Positions 59,325-64,000 of a stretch of 64,000 nt of DNA are shown one piece after another. Location: assembly GCF_000758625.1 (NCBI RefSeq), contig NZ_CP009283.1:1437501-1501500 (forward strand), read 5' to 3'. Position 1 is the stretch's first letter. Each line of letters begins with the position of its first letter. A program made the position numbers and the translations under genes. The stretch is from Paenibacillus sp. FSL R7-0273 (GTDB lineage Bacteria > Bacillota > Bacilli > Paenibacillales > Paenibacillaceae). Under the pieces are notes generated by a model. The model saw only the letters and a list, made by a program, of their open reading frames with translations. It was not told the DNA's origin and did no database searches.

Positions 59325-59867
59325 ATGCATAAGGGAATTTTAGCATTGCTGTTGGTAGTTGTACTAACTGCCTGCGGATCTTCGGATGCCGGTCTTACCA
59401 CGAAAGATTTAGCCATACAAAAGGTGAATGATGATAAAGCGGTTGTTAAATATGGAATGAGCCGTGAAGCTGCGGAGAAGGTGCTCGGCCAGGGTGAAAA
59501 AGCCGGTCTTGGTGATTCATTCTCCTATAGCTCTGGAGTAAGGGTTATGTACCGGGATGATAATGTGGCAGGCATTTATCTTACTGAGGAATCAGAATCT
59601 GCTTATGAGACGGCCGGCGGTATGAAAGTAGGCATGCAAAGTGACGAGATTAGGAAGATTTACGGAGATCAAGCTCTGAGTGATCTTGAGAAGAACCTGG
59701 ATTATGCGTACGATTCAGACAATAAGCAGTTTATACAAGGAACAGAATGGGCCAAAGCATTTGACGATGATACAAAAATCTATTTAATTTCCGTTTTATT
59801 TGATGGCGAAGGAAGCGCCGACACCATTCTGCTAACCGACAGGCAAATGGCGATGACGTTTAGATAA
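59325..59867 (+). CDS. putative lipoprotein
   Basis: 180 aa with a lipobox signal (ILALLLVVVLTAC). The mature part has MSREAAEKVLGQ and MKVGMQSDEIRKIYGDQA, a twofold BLIP/SmpA-like pattern. ATG at 59325 fits the GGAGGG spacing better than ATG at 59319. First chromosomal gene after attR. Function unknown. Confidence 0.78.
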   Translation: MHKGILALLLVVVLTACGSSDAGLTTKDLAIQKVNDDKAVVKYGMSREAAEKVLGQGEKAGLGDSFSYSSGVRVMYRDDNVAGIYLTEESESAYETAGGMKVGMQSDEIRKIYGDQALSDLEKNLDYAYDSDNKQFIQGTEWAKAFDDDTKIYLISVLFDGEGSADTILLTDRQMAMTFR

Positions 59868-59971
59868 GATACGTGAGCAGAGCTCCAAAATAATTCATGG
59901 CTTGAACCCAGTCAATACAAAGCCAGCAGGCATATTCTAAGCTGTACCCACTTGCAAAGGAGGAAAGATCC

Positions 59972-60085
59972 ATGAGCGAGAACGTTGCTGGTTATGGCGG
60001 AGGCTTCGGCGGAATGACTTCTACGGCTGCAATTCTGGTCCTGTTTATTCTGCTGGTTATCATCTCCAAGGCTTTTGTACTGTAG
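59972..60085 (+). CDS. YjcZ-family small protein
   Basis: 37 aa: Gly-rich start (GYGGGFGG) and a TM helix ending FILLVIISKAFVL, the YjcZ sporulation peptide pattern. AAAGGAGGAAAGATCC RBS. Confidence 0.8.
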   Translation: MSENVAGYGGGFGGMTSTAAILVLFILLVIISKAFVL

Positions 60086-60099
60086 TTCTGTAAAATGAG

Positions 60100-60139
60100 A
60101 AGCCAGGGTTCCCGCGCTATGCGGAGACCCTGGCTTTTG
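60100..60139. terminator. bidirectional terminator
   Basis: AAGCCAGGGT pairs with ACCCTGGCTT; shared by the YjcZ-type gene and the convergent dipeptidase. Confidence 0.8.
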
Positions 60140-60157
60140 TTGTTGAGTTTAACTGTG

Positions 60158-61513
60158 TTAGACGGTTTTGAGGAACTCGACGATGGTCAGCAGGCCTTTA
60201 TCAAAGTTCTCCAGATTGAAGTGCTCATCCGGCGCATGCAGGTTCTCATCATCCAGGCCAAAGCCCATCAGCACAACCGGTGCCTTCAGAATGCGGGAGA
60301 AGCTCTCCATGATCGGGATCGAGCCGCCGTCTTTGGTAAAGAGGGCGCGTGTACCGTATACTTTGCCAAAAGCATCCGCTGCGGTCTGCAGAATCGGATC
60401 AGACGGATCAATGTTGAAGGCGCGGGCTTTTTCCATCTGCTGTACCTTTACAGTAGCGCCCTTCTGGATATTGGCCTTCAGGTGTGCTTCCACAGCGTCA
60501 AGGATATGCTGCGGGTCCTGGTCACCGACGAGACGGCAGGTGATTTTGGCATGGGCTTCTTTAGGAATGACGGTCTTGCTGCCTTCACCCTGGAATCCGC
60601 CGTAGACGCCGTTAAGCTCAAGGGTCGGACGGGCACCTACACGCTCAACAAAGCTGTAGCCTTCTTCACCGTAGAGCTGCTCCAGACCGAGGGATTCTCT
60701 GATCTTCTCTTCATTTACGCCCTGCTTGTCAAATTCCTCACGCAGAGAAGCGGACAGCTCAGGCACGCCCTGGTAGAAGCCTTCCACAGCTACGCGGCCT
60801 TGATCATCATGCAGGGAGCTGAGCAGGGACACCAGAGCATGCAGCGCATTGGGTACCCCGCCGCCGTACGAGCCGGAGTGCAGGTCGGTGGAAGCGGTAT
60901 GAACGCTAACTTCCATGGAGCATAAACCGCGCAGTCCGGTGCAGATCGCCGGGCGTCCGCGCTCGAGCAGGGCAGTATCGGATACCAGCACGGCATCAGC
61001 GGCCAGCTTGTCCTGATTAGCTTCCAGGAAAGGAGGCAGATTCACGCTGCCGATTTCCTCTTCGCCTTCGATGCAGAGCTTGATGTTAACAGGGAGAGTG
61101 CCTTCCTGCTTGAGAATGGCCTCAATTGCCTTGATGTGCATGAACACCTGGCCTTTATCATCGGTGGCTCCGCGCGCATACAGCTTGCCGTCACGGATCT
61201 CCGGCTCAAACGGAGGGGTTGTCCAGAGATTCAGCGGATCAACAGGCTGCACATCATAGTGGCCGTATACCAGAACCGTCGGTTTACCGGGAGCATGCAG
61301 GTAGTCCGCATAAACAACGGGATGACCTGCCGTAGGGTGGATTTCAATGTTCTCCAGACCGGCGCGCTTTAGGGTTTCAGTTAGCCAGACAGCGGCGGAT
61401 TGAACATCCTCCTTGTGTACAGAAAGGGCAGAAATACTTGGAATGGACAGCCATTGCTTCAGTTCAGCCAGCTGGGCTTCACGCTCAGCCTGAAAATATT
61501 GTTCATAGGACAT
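60158..61513 (-). CDS. M20-family dipeptidase
   Basis: 451-aa zinc dipeptidase. Motifs: VYGHYDVQPVDP (zinc His and catalytic Asp), GATDDKGQ (bridging Asp), EGEEEIGS (catalytic and zinc Glu). ATG at 61513 chosen after CAAGGAGGTACATAT; the frame stays open to 61549. Cytosolic peptide turnover. Monocistronic. Confidence 0.93.
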   Translation of the reverse strand: MSYEQYFQAEREAQLAELKQWLSIPSISALSVHKEDVQSAAVWLTETLKRAGLENIEIHPTAGHPVVYADYLHAPGKPTVLVYGHYDVQPVDPLNLWTTPPFEPEIRDGKLYARGATDDKGQVFMHIKAIEAILKQEGTLPVNIKLCIEGEEEIGSVNLPPFLEANQDKLAADAVLVSDTALLERGRPAICTGLRGLCSMEVSVHTASTDLHSGSYGGGVPNALHALVSLLSSLHDDQGRVAVEGFYQGVPELSASLREEFDKQGVNEEKIRESLGLEQLYGEEGYSFVERVGARPTLELNGVYGGFQGEGSKTVIPKEAHAKITCRLVGDQDPQHILDAVEAHLKANIQKGATVKVQQMEKARAFNIDPSDPILQTAADAFGKVYGTRALFTKDGGSIPIMESFSRILKAPVVLMGFGLDDENLHAPDEHFNLENFDKGLLTIVEFLKTV

Positions 61514-61728
61514 AAGGGATATGTACCTCCTTGGAGTTTCGCTGCGCATAACCGTCAGGTAAAGCTCAAAACCTCAAACCGGGCCGTTAATTGACCACCG
61601 GCTGGTTTGGCAGTGTAATGCCTTCATTATACTGGAGAAGCTCCCGGAATCAAAGCAGTCCTGCAGTTATTGATTACACCCCATAACCATGCTAGACTTA
61701 ACTGACTTATGAGCAGACAGGAGCGGAA

Positions 61729-62730
61729 GTGACAGTGTCAGTAAACATGGAGCCAGGCAAGGAGCAGGAAGGGCAATTGAACCGGCAGGAAGCAGATCCT
61801 GCTTATATTTATACGTATGCGTGCTCGGGGGACGAGCAGGATTTATGCGGGATGGAGCTGCGTTGCCTGTTCGGTAAGAATATTCCGCAGGGCATCTTCG
61901 GGAGCGGAATCCGGGTGGAGCCCAGCCGCAGCCCGTTCATCAAGGAAATGATCGAGGTCATGTACACAGGCGACAGCCTGCCGGAAATCTATGACCAGAC
62001 TGAGCAGGTTGAGCTGAACGGAAAGACGTTCAAGGTCATTTTTGTAAAAACCAATGACCTGCCGCCTGAGCAAAAAATAGAATATAACGAACGCCGGGTG
62101 ATCGAGCGGGAAATTGGCCTCCGCATTGAGGGCGAGGCGGACGTGAACCGTCCGGAGCTAGTGTATGGCATCGTGACTTTGGGCGGTCGCTGGTATTTCG
62201 GGACCTATCACAAGAACAATGCAACCTGGTTCCGCCAGATCAAGAAGCCGCGCAGCTATTCCATTGCCCTCAGCACACGCGTAGCCCGCGCGGCAGTTAA
62301 CATGGCTGTACCGCAGCCGGAGGGTATCCGGGCTATCGATCCCTGCTGCGGCATCGGGACGGTTATGATCGAGGCGCTGTCCATGGGAATTGATATCGTC
62401 GGCCGGGACATCAATCCGTTCATTGCGCAGGGCGCACGGACCAACATTGACCATTTCGGCTTCAGTGCCCCGGTCACTCTAGGGGATATCGCAGACATTA
62501 CGGAGCATTATGATGCGGCGATTGTGGACATGCCCTATAATTTGTACTCCAGCATTACACCGGAGGAGCAGTTTGATATTCTTGTCAACGCCCGCAGAAT
62601 CGCTGACCGGGTTGTCATTGTAGCGATTGAGGCGATGGATGAGATGATCAGCAGGGCCGGATTCGAGATTATCGACCGCTGCGTGGCCCGGAAGGGCGCT
62701 TTTTCCCGGCATTTGATGCTGTGCGTGTAG
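61729..62730 (+). CDS. TRM11-like RNA methyltransferase
   Basis: 333 aa. N-terminal THUMP-like part, then a Rossmann methyltransferase with SAM motif D204-PCCGIGT and catalytic D267-MPYNL, as in guanine-N2 methyltransferases of the TRM11 type. GTG start after AGGAGCGGA. tRNA is the likely substrate. Confidence 0.82.
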   Translation: MTVSVNMEPGKEQEGQLNRQEADPAYIYTYACSGDEQDLCGMELRCLFGKNIPQGIFGSGIRVEPSRSPFIKEMIEVMYTGDSLPEIYDQTEQVELNGKTFKVIFVKTNDLPPEQKIEYNERRVIEREIGLRIEGEADVNRPELVYGIVTLGGRWYFGTYHKNNATWFRQIKKPRSYSIALSTRVARAAVNMAVPQPEGIRAIDPCCGIGTVMIEALSMGIDIVGRDINPFIAQGARTNIDHFGFSAPVTLGDIADITEHYDAAIVDMPYNLYSSITPEEQFDILVNARRIADRVVIVAIEAMDEMISRAGFEIIDRCVARKGAFSRHLMLCV

Positions 62731-62775
62731 AAGTAATCCGTCATTAAACTTAACCTTGAAGTGGAGGTACCAGCT

Positions 62776-63393
62776 ATGGAAGAGAAATGGTTAACATGGG
62801 CCAAGGAAATCCAGGCCATTGCCCAGACCGGGCTTACCTATGCGAAGGATGTCTACGATATCGAACGTTACCAGGCGCTGCGTGAGCTGAGTGTAGATAT
62901 TCTGGCGAACTATACTTATGAGAGCAAGGAGAAAATCCGTCTCGCCTTTGCAGGGGATGAGGGATATTGCACGCCGAAGGTGGATATCCGCGGGGTTATT
63001 TTTCAGGATAATAAGATTCTGCTGGTCCGTGAAAAGCTTGACGGGAACTGGGCGCTGCCCGGTGGCTGGGGAGACATCGGCCTGTCGCCGAGTGAGGTAG
63101 CGGTCAAGGAGATTGCCGAAGAGTCGGGCTATCAGGCGGAGGCGGTGCGGCTGCTGGCGGTGCTGGACAAAAAGTTCCATGAGCATCCGCCGGAGCCGTA
63201 TCATGTCTACAAATTTTTTATTCTGTGCCGGATTACGGGCGGGGAAGCGGCCGGGGGCGTGGAGACGGACGGAGTAGGCTTTTTTGCGGAAAATGAACTT
63301 CCGGAGCTGTCGCAGGAGCGCAACACGGAGAAGCAGGTCAAAACCCTGTTCGAATTCCTCAAAAATCCTCAAAAACCAGTCATATTGGACTAA
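62776..63393 (+). CDS. NUDIX hydrolase with N-terminal helical domain
   Basis: 205 aa. Nudix box G97-to-G118 (GWGDIGLSPSEVAVKEIAEE, then SG). The N-terminal 65 residues match the Nudix_N-type helix pair found in nucleoside-diphosphate-sugar hydrolases. ATG at 62776 after GTGGAGGTACCAGCT. 46 bases after the methyltransferase gene, perhaps cotranscribed. Confidence 0.9.
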   Translation: MEEKWLTWAKEIQAIAQTGLTYAKDVYDIERYQALRELSVDILANYTYESKEKIRLAFAGDEGYCTPKVDIRGVIFQDNKILLVREKLDGNWALPGGWGDIGLSPSEVAVKEIAEESGYQAEAVRLLAVLDKKFHEHPPEPYHVYKFFILCRITGGEAAGGVETDGVGFFAENELPELSQERNTEKQVKTLFEFLKNPQKPVILD

Positions 63394-63595
63394 TCAGCTG
63401 CATATAATGAAGAGCAGGGCTATTATAAGTTTTATTAGACAAAAATTGGTTAATAAATATTATGAAAGCAGTTACAAAATAAACCGCTGAGCCTTTGTAT
63501 CTAAAAATTAGTTGCGGAAATTCTATCTTTTTAGGCCAGGCGGTCTACATTTTTTCCTCTACTGTGACGATAAGATATTTTAGGAGGGGATCGCA

Positions 63596-63751
63596 ATGGA
63601 ACAAGAAGAGTTGAGACTTCCGCTTACACAGGAGAGCAAGGCACGGCCTGCAGAGGGTAATATTGCCGCTGGACTGGTATGGGGCGTCCTGATCAGCATT
63701 CCCCTATGGATCTCGGTAATCGGCTGGATCATGGGGATATGGGGTAAGTGA
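63596..63751 (+). CDS. 51-aa single-TM protein
   Basis: AGGAGGGGATCGCA RBS and ATG. Polar N-terminus and one TM helix (GLVWGVLISIPLWISVIGWI). Unknown function. 63394-63595 holds nothing else recognisable. Confidence 0.65.
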   Translation: MEQEELRLPLTQESKARPAEGNIAAGLVWGVLISIPLWISVIGWIMGIWGK

Positions 63752-63792
63752 CACTGTTGAATAATAGGTACACTAAATAAACTTATATGGAT

Positions 63793-63829
63793 AAAGGCTG
63801 CCTCTTTGTGAAAAAGAAGCGGCCTTTTT
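63793..63829 (+). terminator. terminator
   Basis: AAAGGCTGCCTCTT pairs imperfectly with AAGAAGCGGCCTTT, then T run. Confidence 0.7.
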
Positions 63830-63919
63830 GGTTCTGGCGGTTGGCAGAGAAGGATTTTTACATGCGGTTAGAGAAGTATTTTAGCGCTGAATATACATCT
63901 TTTGTGGAGGAGACTGGTT

Positions 63920-64000
63920 ATGAAAGAATGGTTGCTGGAGTCGCATAGTATCTTTGGAACTCCGGATATTACAGCAACTGCCGCTTTTTATGAACAAAAG
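63920..64000 (+). CDS. unknown protein, 3' end outside window
   Basis: ATG at 63920 after TGGAGGAGACTGGTT; 27 codons visible, ending ITATAAFYEQK, which could be the start of a glyoxalase/VOC domain. Too short to assign. Confidence 0.45.
   Translation, partial: MKEWLLESHSIFGTPDITATAAFYEQK

Overview
The window looks like chromosome of a Paenibacillus-type member of the Bacillales (inferred from gene content: leuB, a PerR-type peroxiredoxin, a KinB-like sporulation kinase and a YjcZ-type sporulation peptide, at moderate GC). An intact-looking prophage of about 49.6 kb is inserted in it. The prophage occupies 9484-59128 and is bounded by a perfect 52-bp direct repeat. The left copy is the 3' half of a complete tRNA-Gly(TCC); the right copy is the displaced tRNA 3' fragment.

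Left chromosomal flank (1-9458): leuB (5' end outside the window), a peroxiredoxin behind an exact PerR box, a zinc-finger protein, a soluble PAS histidine kinase, a leucyl aminopeptidase, a 45-aa reverse-strand protein, a DRE-TIM aldolase-like enzyme and a membrane GGDEF-EAL protein with a degenerate GGDEF site. Right flank (59129-64000): a lipoprotein, a YjcZ-type peptide, an M20 dipeptidase (reverse), a TRM11-like methyltransferase, a NUDIX hydrolase, a 51-aa membrane protein and the start of another gene.

Prophage layout: integrase, ImmA-like protease and CI-like repressor run leftward. A Cro-like paralogue and an excisionase-like protein run rightward from an operator array. An early block of small genes follows, then a TOPRIM protein, DUF2800, DUF2815, family A DNA polymerase, a PAPS-reductase-like protein, VapE primase/helicase, VRR-NUC, SNF2 helicase and a sigma-like late regulator. 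Two gaps in this block carry leftward mini-cassettes encoding paralogous 35-36 aa membrane peptides. Next come packaging and head genes (TerS, TerL, portal, MuF protein with an HNHP tail domain, scaffold, capsid E, connectors). A PBSX/skin-like contractile tail follows (sheath, tube, a chaperone with a clear -1 frameshift site, tape measure, XkdP-XkdU homologues, large tail fibre, XkdX). Lysis genes (holin-like proteins and an M15 endolysin) end the late region.

Between lysis and attR lies cargo. It includes a strong-promoter small RNA, an AT-rich three-gene operon ending in a SLATT-type two-TM protein (the best candidate for an undescribed defence system), a decayed holin, an Ala-rich hydrophobic protein and a LexA-box gene pair. 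It ends with a second repressor/operator switch controlling six tiny leftward genes. Further morons sit between the early and late regions and inside the tail module (a lipoprotein next to the tape measure).

All assignments come from reading the sequence and from knowledge of the families; no database search was run.
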